Shown here: positions 36,718 to 46,558 of the stretch, in pieces
How positions within the stretch are numbered: position 1 is the first letter of the stretch
Layout of the letters: each line of letters opens with the position of its first letter
Position numbers and translations under genes: made by a program
Notes under the pieces: model-generated
What the model was told of the DNA's origin: nothing
Database searches by the model: none
The model's input: the letters and a program-made list of their open reading frames with translations, nothing else
Origin: Nostoc sp. MG11
GTDB taxonomy: Bacteria; Cyanobacteriota; Cyanobacteriia; Cyanobacteriales; Nostocaceae
Reading direction: 5' to 3'
Length of the DNA stretch: 64,000 nucleotides
Assembly: GCF_014904695.1 (NCBI RefSeq)
Contig: NZ_JACXXN010000017.1
Location: 62,001 to 126,000, forward strand

Positions 36718-37065
36718 ATGTCACTACAGGCAGTTGGAGCACTGGAAACTAAAGGCTTTCCTGCTGTACTAGCAGCAGCCGATGCTATGGTAAAAGCCGG
36801 TCGAGTCACCCTCGTTGGTTATATCAGAGTAGGTAGCGCTCGCTTTACAGTTAATATTCGTGGCGATGTTTCTGAGGTTAAAACAGCTATGGCTGCTGGT
36901 GTTGAAGCCGCAGAAAATGTTTATGGCGGTACGCTAGAATCCTGGGTGATTATTCCCCGTCCTCATGAAAATGTCGAAGCTGTTCTGCCAATAGCTTACA
37001 CAGAAGCAGTCCAACAGTATCGAGAATCTGTAGAAAATCCCATCGTCAGATCTAACGGACGATAA
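36718..37065 (+). CDS. ccmK4: Carboxysome shell protein CcmK4 (BMC domain)
   Basis: 115 residues, one BMC domain: [20 protein letters not shown], pore-loop region RVGSAR, and [16 protein letters not shown]. The C-terminal extension ([15 protein letters not shown]) is typical of CcmK4. It forms hexagonal shell tiles, alone or with CcmK3. AAGGAG seven bases before ATG gives a strong ribosome site. A good intrinsic terminator follows directly, closing the ccmK3-ccmK4 unit. Confidence 0.94.
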   Translation: MSLQAVGALETKGFPAVLAAADAMVKAGRVTLVGYIRVGSARFTVNIRGDVSEVKTAMAAGVEAAENVYGGTLESWVIIPRPHENVEAVLPIAYTEAVQQYRESVENPIVRSNGR

Positions 37066-37074
37066 AGTCAAGGT

Positions 37075-37108
37075 CAATAGTCAAAATCAATATTGACTAT
37101 TGATTTTT
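37075..37108 (+). terminator. Intrinsic terminator of ccmK3-ccmK4
   Basis: CAATAGTCAA and TTGACTATTG form a 10-bp stem with an 8-base loop, followed by one A and five T. Confidence 0.8.
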
Positions 37109-38437
37109 GCGAATATCAGGTTTTGAAAGAAACTTTCCAATGATAAAGGCGGATTTGCCCGTGAAGCTAGTTTGGCTATTTAGCTCTACTATTTAAAATA
37201 GCGATCGCAATTTAGCACATTAGAATACATTTTATACTTATATCTAAATCGTAGTTTCTTTTCATAACATCTTAATAAGTTTTATAAAAATATTTGGTTT
37301 TCTGACTATAAACCTATCCAATCAAACTTGGCCAATTATTAGGAATATAAAACAAGCCCTTTCAAGGCGACTCGTAAAAGCTCATTTTTTCTCTCTGCGC
37401 TCTCTAACTTGAAAAGTTCAGATGTCTCCGACAAGCCTTCTGGTGGACGTCTACAGCGGGAGCCGCCACCGCGATTTTTCGCTACGTCTCTGCGGTTTAT
37501 AAATTATTTATTTAACCACGCACAGAAGTCAAAGCGGTAGCTTCCGAAAACTTTGAGCGCCAGCGAAGAAGCTCGGTGGCCAAACAGAACTTCTCCTAAA
37601 CGAGACGTTGCGCGTAGCTTGCTTCCTTAATAGAGATAATGTGGGTGCGGAGAACACAGAGAGTTGAGCGCAGTAAAACCCAATAAAGGCTTGAAAACTA
37701 CATATTAAGTTGTTTATGAGTTTTTATATGAGATTTCTATGAGTTATATAGGTTTAATTAATATTAAATTTAGGCTAATATTTTTTAGTTAAATTAAAAG
37801 CAATAAAAACAAGTGTTTTACTCTTTAAATGACATAGCAACCAATAACAATCAAAGATAGTTTCAACTAGGGCTTTACTCACAAAATTAGATTTTTGTCA
37901 ATACATTAAGTCCTGAACAATCAATACCACATCAATATTTTTAGTTATTTTATACTAACTACCAATAACTATACAGACACTATCTCATATAGAATGCAAA
38001 AACAAGTATAAAATACTACTAAAATTTCGCTTTTTCAGTGATGTTTCGTAGAAATGAAACTTATACTGTTAAAACAACGTCTGAACATTGAGTTAAATTA
38101 TATTCGTTTCTTAAAATTGGGTGCGAAATGTTCAGATTTTTCCAACCCATATCCAGCAAAAGTCTATCCCTTTCTTGATTCTGGGAAGATTGCTATTCTT
38201 AGTTCAACAAAACATAACTTTACAAAAAATCGAAATTAACAGAATTGACAAAAATGCCTTAGAGACAGTGATTTCCGGTACTTGAAAATTAAAAGCAAAA
38301 TGCAATGCAAAAATTTCTGCATAAATCTAGTAACTCAAGACGTAATAAAAGTGGAATCACTGAGATGTTTTCATGAAATTCATGAAATCGGGGGCAACTG
38401 CCAGTTAAAAAATTAAGTGGGAGAAATGGGGGTTGTG
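37109..38437. other. Long gene-free region with nested repeats and a possible operator
   Basis: 37380-37640 is GC-richer and made of interspersed repeats, including CTCTGCGGTTTATAAATTAT and a segment with CGAGACGTTGCGCGTAGCTTG that seems inserted into another repeat. 37700-38250 is AT-rich; the 61-codon frame at 38054-38239 has no ribosome site or family look and is not called. Before the HetZ-related gene lie CAGTGATT (38266-38273) with its inverse AATCACTG (38355-38362), and two TTCATGAA palindromes at 38370-38377 and 38379-38386. Confidence 0.5.
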
Positions 38438-39613
38438 ATGCAAACTTTAAAATCGAGTTTCGAGGAGCGCAATCTCGCTATGGCAACGGATGTGGAAAAA
38501 CTGGCGTTATATTGGCGAAAGCGGCTAGCTGCTGAATGTCCAGAACAAAGTGAGGCTGCTAGGCAAAGTATTCTTCTATGGTTGTTGGGAGCTGACTCCA
38601 AGCGGTTTGATCTGCTCAATCCCAAGGAACTTGATATCGCCAAGCAAGCGATGGAATATCGCTGGAGGATTTTACGCCAACGCTACTTAGGGATGGGGCG
38701 AGAACGCGCTTATCGCAACTTGATAACTCGGCTGGGAAGTATAGTGACGTTACGTAATAAAATCCAGACTTGGATTGCTCTCAGCCGCGATCGCCAGCGC
38801 AGTGTTATGGATGTGTTGCAAGAAGTACTCCAAGAATTGCTGCAAAGCGATACCTACATGCAGCAGCAAATGGCTGACATTGCAGAATGTACCACCGATA
38901 AACGATTGCGGGATACTCTGCTGTTCGCCAGTGTAGAAGAGTATTGTTTACGGCCAGTACGCAATCAACCCCTATTGGTTTACCGCTTTGTAAATTATTT
39001 GCGTCGCACCCAGCGTGGCGGTTTAACCCAAGTGCCAAGCCGGGACTTAATTAGGTTAGTTTCAGAAGAAATTTTAACAGACGACACTGACAACCGAGTT
39101 AACTTAGTGGACAGTCAGGCGATCGTAGAATATCAAGAAGCACAACACCTAGAAGAACAGCAAGTGCTACGTCAGGGAGTACAAAAAGAATTTGAAAATT
39201 ATTTACAAGAAAACTTGGGAACAGAGGCAGTAGAGTGGCTACGACTGTATCTGCAAGGTAAGTCTCAAGAAGAAATCGCCAAAAGGCTGAACAAGCCCAT
39301 TAAGGACGTATATCGACTGCGAGAAAAAATTAGTTACCACGCCGTGCGTGTTTTTGCTCTAAAAAGTAAACCAGAACTCGTGGAGAGTTGGCTTTCAATT
39401 TCTTTGCAAGAAAATAACTTGGGGCTAACACAAAACCAATGGCAGCAACTTTATGAACAATTAACTCATCTTGGGCGACAGATCCTTGATTTGCGGAGAG
39501 CAGGTAACTCAATAGAAGCAACAGCTCAACAGTTAAAACTCAAAACCCATCAAGTAATGGGCGAATGGACAAAAGTCTATCTTACAGCCCAAACTTTAAG
39601 AACCCAAGAATAA
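38438..39613 (+). CDS. HetZ-related protein (HetZ-related protein 2 type)
   Basis: 391 residues. The overall sequence (MATDVEKLALYWRKRLAAECPEQ near the start; YLRRTQRGGLTQVPSRDLIR; QGKSQEEIAKRLNKPIKDVYRLREKISYHAV) matches proteins annotated as HetZ-related in Nostocales. HetZ controls heterocyst differentiation; the C-terminal half here contains what looks like a sigma-factor-like helix-turn-helix (EEIAKRLNKPIKDVYRLREK), in keeping with DNA binding. It is not hetZ itself in context: patU and hetP are absent. Start: several candidates lie close together (GTG 38417, ATG 38426, ATG 38438); 38438 gives MQTLKSSFEERN, the most natural N-terminus. Role in differentiation is inferred. Confidence 0.72.
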   Translation: MQTLKSSFEERNLAMATDVEKLALYWRKRLAAECPEQSEAARQSILLWLLGADSKRFDLLNPKELDIAKQAMEYRWRILRQRYLGMGRERAYRNLITRLGSIVTLRNKIQTWIALSRDRQRSVMDVLQEVLQELLQSDTYMQQQMADIAECTTDKRLRDTLLFASVEEYCLRPVRNQPLLVYRFVNYLRRTQRGGLTQVPSRDLIRLVSEEILTDDTDNRVNLVDSQAIVEYQEAQHLEEQQVLRQGVQKEFENYLQENLGTEAVEWLRLYLQGKSQEEIAKRLNKPIKDVYRLREKISYHAVRVFALKSKPELVESWLSISLQENNLGLTQNQWQQLYEQLTHLGRQILDLRRAGNSIEATAQQLKLKTHQVMGEWTKVYLTAQTLRTQE

Positions 39614-40109
39614 CTAGATTTATCAAAAGTTGGTAGGAAATTCCAGAGAGCAAGTGGCGTAGAGAAGCTATGGCGTTAGCGCAGCCTCTCGTAGAGAAGG
39701 AAGGCTTACGCTGCGCTATGGGTTGTAGCAATTGGCATCGAACTGGCGTCATTGGTGACTTTTTCCCATGCCTCATCACATTGTGGATGGAATTTTTCAT
39801 TGAAGATTTTTGGATTTAGGTTGATCCACATCTAAAATTCATCTTCTACCCACCTCTACTTATGTGTAGTTTTATGTGTACTTATGGCAGTACTCGTTTA
39901 AATAAAATACAACGAGGTGATAGGAAGTGTATTCTGTAGCTCATACTTATCAGTATTCAAGTTTTTGATACGACTAGGCTTGGTATTCGTCTTCATCAGG
40001 AATGGAAATAGTTTAATTTTTAACAACTCAACAAAGTATCTTTATTAACAGCCTACTAAATTAAAGGCAAGATATATAGTATAAGAGCAAACACCAAGTA
40101 ATCATACTT
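39614..40109. other. Spacer with an interspersed repeat
   Basis: 39651-39724 is a GC-rich interspersed repeat rich in GGCGTAG, CTCGTAGAGAAGG and CTTACGCTGCGC palindromic pieces. The rest is AT-rich and must hold the promoter of the PilB-like gene. No gene seen. Confidence 0.55.
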
Positions 40110-41387
40110 ATGTTGTCTTCAGAGGGCAAACCAACTCATACCGCAGCAACCATGAAGCAAGTACTAACCACCACTCAAACTAAGTGGGAACAAGGAGGCG
40201 ATACTCCAAGAGAGTTACTAAGCGATCGCCAGCAAATATTCCAGCTAATTGATACTTTGTTGTCATTTGAAGCTTGCCTATACCACCAGATTTTGCCCTT
40301 TGCATTAAAAGACAACAGCCTCTTGCTGGGTATGGTTCATCCACAAGACAGTGAGGCCTTAGATTATGTTAAGCGCATTTTGTCTTATATCAATTGCTCA
40401 ATGGTATCTAAGGCGATCGCATCTGACACCCACCGCACAATACTGTCAGCCTACCTCAACCACAAAAACACATCCGTGCCAGCCAAACCAGCAGAATTTT
40501 CCTTAAAAAATAGCGCAGCTACATTTGCTAACCAACCTATTCCTTCTAAAAATACGGACTCTGAATCACATCAGCCACCGATATTGATGATGCCTCAGAC
40601 ACAAAATCCTAAACATTCTTGGCAACGGGTAGATTTACCCCCAATCCCAGCCTCTCCAATCTCAGACCTAAATAACTTGTCTAAAATTAGCAACTTCTTG
40701 ATTCCTGACAACAGTGAGCAAGAGAAGAATACTTTTGAGATAGCACTGCCAGATAATTTACCTATTTTACCAGCACAAGTTCCCGATTTATTTAGTCCTA
40801 TTGCAGTACTTCCAACACTACCACCCAAGAAATTACTAGAAGAATTATTAGGGCGCATTTTAGCTGGAGGAATTGGGCGGCTGTATTTAGAAAGACAGCC
40901 TTACGAAGGCAAAATACTGTGGAGTGACAATGGAGTCTTGCAGTCTGTTTTAGACAAGCTGCCACTCTCTGTTTTCCAAGGAGTACTCAATGAATTAAAG
41001 CGGTTTGCTTCTCTACCTGTTACCACGGTTGCAGAACCAAAGCAAGTAGAAAAAGAATGCGTATATCAACAAAACCGCCTATTATTACGCTTGCGAATCA
41101 TGCCGGGAATTTACGGCGAAGAGGCTACACTACAAGTATTGCGGGGAGCAGCATTAAAGTTTTATCAACAACAACAGTTGACGCGTTTAGGCCGCGACGC
41201 TTTGGGAATTGCTCAGCAACTAAGCTTCAAATTACATGAACTACAAGAACGGCTTCTCTTGAATCCTAGCCTTGACTTTCAACAATTAGAGGCTTTAGTA
41301 GCCTTAAATCAACTGGTAGAAAATTTAGACCAACAAATCAAAATACTCTCACTAGATAGCGACTCAATAACAATCAGCAAATCATAG
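40110..41387 (+). CDS. PilB/GspE-like protein lacking the ATPase motor domain
   Basis: 425 residues. Residues about 40-115 resemble the MshEN/GspE N-terminal domain (LLSFEACLYHQILPFALKDN, LLLGMVHPQDSEALDYVKRI), which binds c-di-GMP in some homologues. A Pro/Ser-rich linker follows. Residues about 245-350 resemble the PilB N2 domain (GRLYLERQPYEGKILWSDNG VLQ; RLRIMPGIYGEEATLQVLRG). Where the Walker A motor should start, the protein instead ends in a coiled coil. So it is unlikely to hydrolyse ATP and may be a regulatory or assembly partner of type IV pili or secretion. Lies between the HetZ-related gene and a Crp/Fnr regulator on the same strand. Confidence 0.65.
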   Translation: MLSSEGKPTHTAATMKQVLTTTQTKWEQGGDTPRELLSDRQQIFQLIDTLLSFEACLYHQILPFALKDNSLLLGMVHPQDSEALDYVKRILSYINCSMVSKAIASDTHRTILSAYLNHKNTSVPAKPAEFSLKNSAATFANQPIPSKNTDSESHQPPILMMPQTQNPKHSWQRVDLPPIPASPISDLNNLSKISNFLIPDNSEQEKNTFEIALPDNLPILPAQVPDLFSPIAVLPTLPPKKLLEELLGRILAGGIGRLYLERQPYEGKILWSDNGVLQSVLDKLPLSVFQGVLNELKRFASLPVTTVAEPKQVEKECVYQQNRLLLRLRIMPGIYGEEATLQVLRGAALKFYQQQQLTRLGRDALGIAQQLSFKLHELQERLLLNPSLDFQQLEALVALNQLVENLDQQIKILSLDSDSITISKS

Positions 41388-41586
41388 CTCTGTCAGTGAA
41401 ACCGCTGATTTCGATCCTATACATAGTTGTTATTTTGTAATGGAACCCTAGAGCGACTGACCTTAGAGGTTCAGATCAAATATCTACGAATTTTGCGCCC
41501 GTATTCTGCATAAGATTACGGTTTAAACAAACTTATAGTAGCAAAGTTAGTTTTCCGCTCTTGAATCCATTTCTTGCTAATATTTC

Positions 41587-42270
41587 ATGCAGACTGAGGT
41601 TTTTAGTGAACTTTTCCCCTTAATGAGTACAGCCAATCCACAGACATTGGAATGGCTGCTCAATGTTGCAATTGAACACGAATATCCATCTGGGCGAGCC
41701 GTTGTGATGGAAGATGCCTGGGGTAATGCCGTTTACTTAGTGGTTTCTGGTTGGGTCAAAGTCCGGCGCACCTCTGGGGAAGATTCAGTAGCTCTGGCAA
41801 TTTTTGGTCGGGGCGATTTTTTTGGCGAAATGGCGATTTTAGATGAATCTCCCCGTTCAACTGATGTTATTGCCCTTTCACCCGTAAAGTTGCTGAGCAT
41901 TTCCAGAGAGCGCTTTATTCAAATATTGTTTAAAGACCCACAGTTACATCACCGGATGCTGCAATTAATGGTGCGGCGATTGCGGCAAATTAACCTGCGT
42001 TTGCAAATGCGGTCTTCACCACCAGCGGTCAAACTTGCCCATACCCTAGTTACTTTAAGCGAAAGCTATGGTCAAGAATCAAATTTAGGAAGAGAAATTT
42101 TTAACATTCCCTTCAAAGATTTGGCAGAGGTTACAGAAATTGGTGTTGAAGAAACCACGAAAATCATGGAAAAGCTCCACGAAAAAGGGTGGATCAAAAT
42201 TGACAACGCCAACAACATTATTTATCTTGTAAATTTCAAACAGTTGATGAATTTGGCTGGGAAAGTTTAA
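41587..42270 (+). CDS. Crp/Fnr-family transcriptional regulator
   Basis: 227 residues: a cyclic-nucleotide-binding-type beta-barrel domain (about 15-125, with FFGEMAILDESPRSTDV holding the Glu and Arg that contact cAMP/cGMP in true CRPs), a long dimer helix, and a C-terminal winged helix (FKDLAEVTEIGVEETTKIMEKLHEKGWI). It has no Fnr-type Cys cluster. It may respond to cNMP, but the recognition helix differs from that of NtcA and CRP, so targets are unknown. Monocistronic in appearance, with 199 bases upstream. Confidence 0.9.
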   Translation: MQTEVFSELFPLMSTANPQTLEWLLNVAIEHEYPSGRAVVMEDAWGNAVYLVVSGWVKVRRTSGEDSVALAIFGRGDFFGEMAILDESPRSTDVIALSPVKLLSISRERFIQILFKDPQLHHRMLQLMVRRLRQINLRLQMRSSPPAVKLAHTLVTLSESYGQESNLGREIFNIPFKDLAEVTEIGVEETTKIMEKLHEKGWIKIDNANNIIYLVNFKQLMNLAGKV

Positions 42271-42369
42271 TGAGTGCTGAAGCGCGGTAGCAGTGTGTTT
42301 AGCCCGTTCTGAGTATTTAGTCCTGTTAGCATAGTAGGGCGTAGCCCGTGCTAAGTATTGAGTGTTGCG

Positions 42370-42437
42370 TCAACAGTCCAAAGTTTTTGACTATTGACTA
42401 ATGACTGTTGACTAATGACTATTAACTAATAACTCAG
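42370..42437. repeat. Short tandem repeats
   Basis: TGACTATTGACTAATGACTG-type units in an imperfect tandem array directly before the M61 peptidase gene; the same class as 3350-3437. Confidence 0.75.
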
Positions 42438-42451
42438 AACTCAGTACCAAG

Positions 42452-44233
42452 ATGACTGAAGCAACAGCACCTCGTTCTAACACCCACATCCAGCAAACTG
42501 GGCCGACTATTCATTATCAGGTAGCAATGCCCTCACCAGAAACTCATTTGTTTGAGGTGACTTTAAGCCTTGGGGATTATCCCTCATCGATTCTCGATTT
42601 AAAATTGCCAGTATGGACACCCGGCTCCTATTTAGTCCGAGAATATGCCAAAAACTTACAGGAATTTACAGCTTTTAGAGGAAATGAACCTTTACCTTGG
42701 CGGAAGATCAGTAAGAATCACTGGCAAGTAGAGAAAATTGATGTTTCAGAATTAACTGTACGTTACCGCATTTTTGCGAATGAGTTATCGGTACGGACAA
42801 ATCATTTGGATACAACTCATGCTTATTTCAACGGTGCTGCACTATTTTTGAGGATACCTGGTTGGGAGAAACAACCCATTCACGTTACCATCGTGCCACC
42901 ACACCCAGAATGGCAAATAACTACTCCTCTGCCACTAGTTGAGCAGGAAGCGAATACTTTCCTGGCTGGCGATTTTGATACTCTTGTCGATAGTCCGTTT
43001 GAGATTGGTCGCCATCAGTTGTATAAATTTGAAGTGTTGGGAAAACCCCACGAACTTGCAATCTGGGGAGAGGGTAACTGCCATGCTCAGCGGATGATTG
43101 CTGATATTCAGAAAATCATCCAAGCAGAAGCGCAGATGTTTGACGGTTTGCCCTATGAACGATACGTATTTCTACTACATTTATTTAGCCAAGCTTTTGG
43201 CGGTTTGGAGCATAAAAACTCCTGTTCCTTAATTTACCAGCGTTTTGGGTTTCGCGCTCAGGACAAGTACGATCGCTTTCTCCAATTAGTGGCACATGAG
43301 TTCTTTCACTTGTGGAATGTCAAGCGAATTCGCCCAAAAGCACTAGAGGTTTTTGATTACGACCAGGAAAATTACACACCCTCTTTATGGTTTTGTGAGG
43401 GGACTACTAGTTACTACGACTTGCTAATTCCTTTGCGGGCTGGAATTTATGATGCTAAGTCGTATTTGAATAATCTGGGTAAGGAAATTACTAGATATGA
43501 AACTACACCAGGGCGTAAGGTACAACCCGTTGCTGAGTCGAGTTTTGATGCTTGGATTAAACTCTATCGCCCAGATGCTAATAGCGGCAATTCTCAGATT
43601 TCCTACTATTTGAAAGGAGAAATGGTATCGTTGTTGCTAGATTTACTCATTCGCTCTACTCATAACAATCAGCGTTCCCTTGATGATGTCATGCGGAAAA
43701 TGTGGCGACAATTTGGGCAAGCTGAAATTGGCTATACCCCCGAACAGTTGCAGGAAGTCATAGAATCGGTAGCGGGAATCGATTTGACTGATTTCTTTAA
43801 ACGCTACATTCATAGCAATGACGATTTACCCTTCAATCATTATCTGGAACCGTTTGGCTTGCAGTTAATAGCTGAACAAGAGGAAGAACCTTATTTGGGT
43901 GTGAAAACAAATGCCGAGAATGGGCGAGAGATAATTAAGTTTGTTGAGACGGGTTCCCCTGCACAAGTAGGGGGAATTGACCCAGGCGATGAGCTGCTTG
44001 CAATTAATGGGATTAAGGTGACAGTGAGTAGCTTAAGCGATCGCCTCAAAGATTATCAACCAAGCGATACCATTCAAGTCGCAGTTTTTCACCAAGATGA
44101 ACTGCGTACCTACTCTATCACCCTAGCTCCACCACGTCCCACTCGGTATCAGGTAAAACCTGTTGAGCATCCTAACTCTACTCAACAGCAAAACTTTGCT
44201 GGATGGCTTGGCGTAACACTCACAACTCTCTAA
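42452..44233 (+). CDS. M61-family metallopeptidase with PDZ domain
   Basis: 593 residues. Zinc site HEFFH (His282, Glu283, His286) followed by LWNVKRIRP, the typical M61 (glycyl aminopeptidase-like) signature. N-terminal beta domain (YQVAMPSPETHLFEVTLSLG; PVWTPGSYLVREYAKNLQ) precedes the catalytic domain, and a PDZ domain lies at about 482-560 (LGVKTNAENGREIIKFVETG; DPGDELLAINGIKV). No signal peptide is visible, so it is probably cytoplasmic. ATG at 42452. It likely has its own promoter within the repeat-bearing spacer. Confidence 0.92.
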   Translation: MTEATAPRSNTHIQQTGPTIHYQVAMPSPETHLFEVTLSLGDYPSSILDLKLPVWTPGSYLVREYAKNLQEFTAFRGNEPLPWRKISKNHWQVEKIDVSELTVRYRIFANELSVRTNHLDTTHAYFNGAALFLRIPGWEKQPIHVTIVPPHPEWQITTPLPLVEQEANTFLAGDFDTLVDSPFEIGRHQLYKFEVLGKPHELAIWGEGNCHAQRMIADIQKIIQAEAQMFDGLPYERYVFLLHLFSQAFGGLEHKNSCSLIYQRFGFRAQDKYDRFLQLVAHEFFHLWNVKRIRPKALEVFDYDQENYTPSLWFCEGTTSYYDLLIPLRAGIYDAKSYLNNLGKEITRYETTPGRKVQPVAESSFDAWIKLYRPDANSGNSQISYYLKGEMVSLLLDLLIRSTHNNQRSLDDVMRKMWRQFGQAEIGYTPEQLQEVIESVAGIDLTDFFKRYIHSNDDLPFNHYLEPFGLQLIAEQEEEPYLGVKTNAENGREIIKFVETGSPAQVGGIDPGDELLAINGIKVTVSSLSDRLKDYQPSDTIQVAVFHQDELRTYSITLAPPRPTRYQVKPVEHPNSTQQQNFAGWLGVTLTTL

Positions 44234-44242
44234 TGAAAACGA

Positions 44243-44326
44243 TTGGGGATTGGGTATTGGGTATTGAGAATTAGGGATTAGGTATTAGAACACTCTTTCC
44301 CAGTCCCTAGTCCCCAGCCCCCAGCC
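44243..44326. repeat. Short G/T-rich then C-rich intergenic repeats
   Basis: GGGTATTGGGTATTGAGAAT units followed by CAGTCCCTAGTCCCCAGCCC units, a common Nostocales intergenic repeat pair, between the convergent M61 and pyk genes. Confidence 0.65.
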
Positions 44327-46096
44327 TTAAGGCGTTCCCACCGCTCCAGAGTAAACTAAACCCCGTTGTAAATCCAGCGTCAGAATCGCTCCATCTCGAA
44401 TTACTTGCGTCGCCTGTTTCACACCAACAATCACTGGTACACCGAGACGCAAACCAATCACTGCTGCGTGACTTGTAAGACTCTCGTCTTCAGTAATAAT
44501 CCCGGCAGCTTTACGAATTACCTCTACAAAATCGGCATTAGTGCGGGAGGCAACCAAAATATCTCCGGGATTAAAGTTACTAACATCCATGCTAGTTTGA
44601 GCCACCCGTGCGCGACCACTCACCGAACCTTGCCCCAGCCCAATTCCGTGACCTAGTACCGCCGTCACCACTTCAACCTTAATTAAATCCGTTGAACCGG
44701 AAATTCCTTGGAGTGTGCCGGCAGTCATCACCACTAAATCGCCCTCAGACAATAACTGATTTTCCTGAGCTACGTTGATAGCAGCTTGAAACGTCTGACC
44801 TGTGGAAGGTAGTCCGAGTACTAACAAGGGTTTCACTCCCCACACCATCTGTAGCTGCCGTGCCACATTCACATGTGGTGTCACGGCCAAAATCGGTGTC
44901 TGAGGACGGAACTTGGAAACGTTACGAGCTGTTGCGCCTGTTTGCGTGAGGGTCATAATTGCCGCTGCGCCCAGTTGCTCAGCAATTTGACCTACAGCTT
45001 GACTAATAGCATTAGGAATGGAACGCCTAGTATCTTTTAAAGAACGTAATTTTGAGTTTTGGGATTCCTCCTGCTCCATACGCTCGGCAATACGTGCCAT
45101 CGTTGCTACTGCTTCCACTGGGTAGCTACCGACAGCGGTTTCATTAGAGAGCATCACTGCATCTGTGCCATCTAAAATCGCATTTGCTACATCCGACACT
45201 TCGGCGCGAGTTGGACGCGGGTTACTCACCATACTGTCTAACATTTGGGTAGCTGTGATGATCGGAATCCCTAAGCGATTTGCAGTGGCAATCAATCGCT
45301 TTTGCAGCACCGGGACATCCTCGGCTGGTAGTTCCACGCCCAAGTCGCCTCTGGCAACCATTACACCGTCACACAAAGCCAGAACTGCTTCCATTTGTTC
45401 AATGGCTTCGTGCTTTTCAATTTTGGCAATCACTGGTACTTGTTTGCCTGTGCTAGAAATTAGCTCTTTAATTTCTATCATATCCAGCGGATTGCGGACA
45501 AAAGACAGTGCTACCCAATCTACACCCTGGTCTAGACCAAACATTAGATCTTCTCGGTCTTTGTCGGTCATCGCCTTAATCGATAAGTAAACTCCGGGAA
45601 AGTTTACACCTTTGTTGTTAGAAAGCTTACCAGCCACGGTGATCCGACAATGCAAATCACCTTTATCGCGGTTAATTTCTTCCACCAACATTTCTACTCG
45701 CCCATCATCGAGAAGGATTTTTGCGCCAACCGGGACTTCTTCGGCCAAATAATCGTAGGTGACGCAGCTAATTTCCTCTGTGCCGATAATCGGGCGATTA
45801 GTCAAGGTGAAGCGATCGCCTTTTGCCACGACTATATACCCGTTTTCAAACTTTCCCAAGCGAATTTTTGGCCCTTGCAAGTCTTGGAGAATAGCTACTG
45901 GCTGATTTAGCTCAAAAGCAGTTTGCCGAATTAAGCGAATATTACGTTGATGGTCAGCATGAGTTCCGTGGGAAAAGTTGAGCCGCAGTGTTGTTGCTCC
46001 CGCTTCGATGATCGCCTTGAGCATTTCTGGGCTGCTGGTGGCGGGGCCAATAGTAGCGACAATTTTTGTCCGGCGTAGAGAATCTTTTAATTGCAT
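44327..46096 (-). CDS. pyk: Pyruvate kinase with C-terminal PEP-utilizer-like domain
   Basis: 589 residues; makes pyruvate and ATP from phosphoenolpyruvate and ADP, the last glycolytic step. Start TKIVATIGPATSS, substrate-binding LRLNFSHG, catalytic Lys in VPVIAKIEKHEAIE, and metal-binding MVARGDLGVELP are intact. Beyond the usual length (about 475) is an extra domain with LTSHAAVIGLRLGVPVIVGV, the phosphohistidine-domain motif of PEP synthases, as in Bacillus-type and cyanobacterial long pyruvate kinases. Standalone on the minus strand. Confidence 0.97.
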   Translation of the reverse strand: MQLKDSLRRTKIVATIGPATSSPEMLKAIIEAGATTLRLNFSHGTHADHQRNIRLIRQTAFELNQPVAILQDLQGPKIRLGKFENGYIVVAKGDRFTLTNRPIIGTEEISCVTYDYLAEEVPVGAKILLDDGRVEMLVEEINRDKGDLHCRITVAGKLSNNKGVNFPGVYLSIKAMTDKDREDLMFGLDQGVDWVALSFVRNPLDMIEIKELISSTGKQVPVIAKIEKHEAIEQMEAVLALCDGVMVARGDLGVELPAEDVPVLQKRLIATANRLGIPIITATQMLDSMVSNPRPTRAEVSDVANAILDGTDAVMLSNETAVGSYPVEAVATMARIAERMEQEESQNSKLRSLKDTRRSIPNAISQAVGQIAEQLGAAAIMTLTQTGATARNVSKFRPQTPILAVTPHVNVARQLQMVWGVKPLLVLGLPSTGQTFQAAINVAQENQLLSEGDLVVMTAGTLQGISGSTDLIKVEVVTAVLGHGIGLGQGSVSGRARVAQTSMDVSNFNPGDILVASRTNADFVEVIRKAAGIITEDESLTSHAAVIGLRLGVPVIVGVKQATQVIRDGAILTLDLQRGLVYSGAVGTP

Positions 46097-46558
46097 ATTT
46101 ATTGCATAGGGGCTGAAGTTAGGGAGCTATCTAGGAAGTCATCGTAACTTTAAGTGGCATCTCCTTTTCAGTCACAGCTATATCAATGATTTAAACAGTT
46201 AGAGAGGGGACTGGTGGGGGATAAGGAAGGATTCGCTTATTCCTGCATTCAAATGAGAGTTCTAACTCACCCTTTGATGAAAAACCTACACCTGTAAACC
46301 TCTTGTCTCTCTCTTGCTTGGTGGGTGTGAGATAGACTGGATATTGTAAATAGATCTTCGTAAAGGGAGGTTTTTCCCATTAACTCTTTGACACTGGTCA
46401 TACCCCACTCATCAGCAAAGACTTAGGTCTCGTCTGGAATCATAACGTTATTCATCTGCTGATTATGCAAACCAGAGATAAATATTGCTATACAAAACTT
46501 TATTATTTCCTAGTCTTTATCGTATATTCGTAATGCTTTGATAAAAAAGGAGTCAAGA
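46097..46558. other. Divergent spacer between pyk and crtR
   Basis: No gene or hairpin of note. AAGGAG at 46547-46552 is the crtR ribosome site, six bases before ATG at 46559, and decides the start against an upstream TTG at 46538. Confidence 0.6.

Noticed and set aside
38054-38239. 61-codon plus-strand frame before the HetZ-related gene
   Set aside because: No ribosome site, no recognisable family, and located in AT-rich spacer; a chance frame is more likely.
38438-39613. Calling this gene hetZ itself
   Set aside because: The expected neighbours (patU, hetP) are missing and the sequence reads like the separate HetZ-related group; only a family-level name is given.
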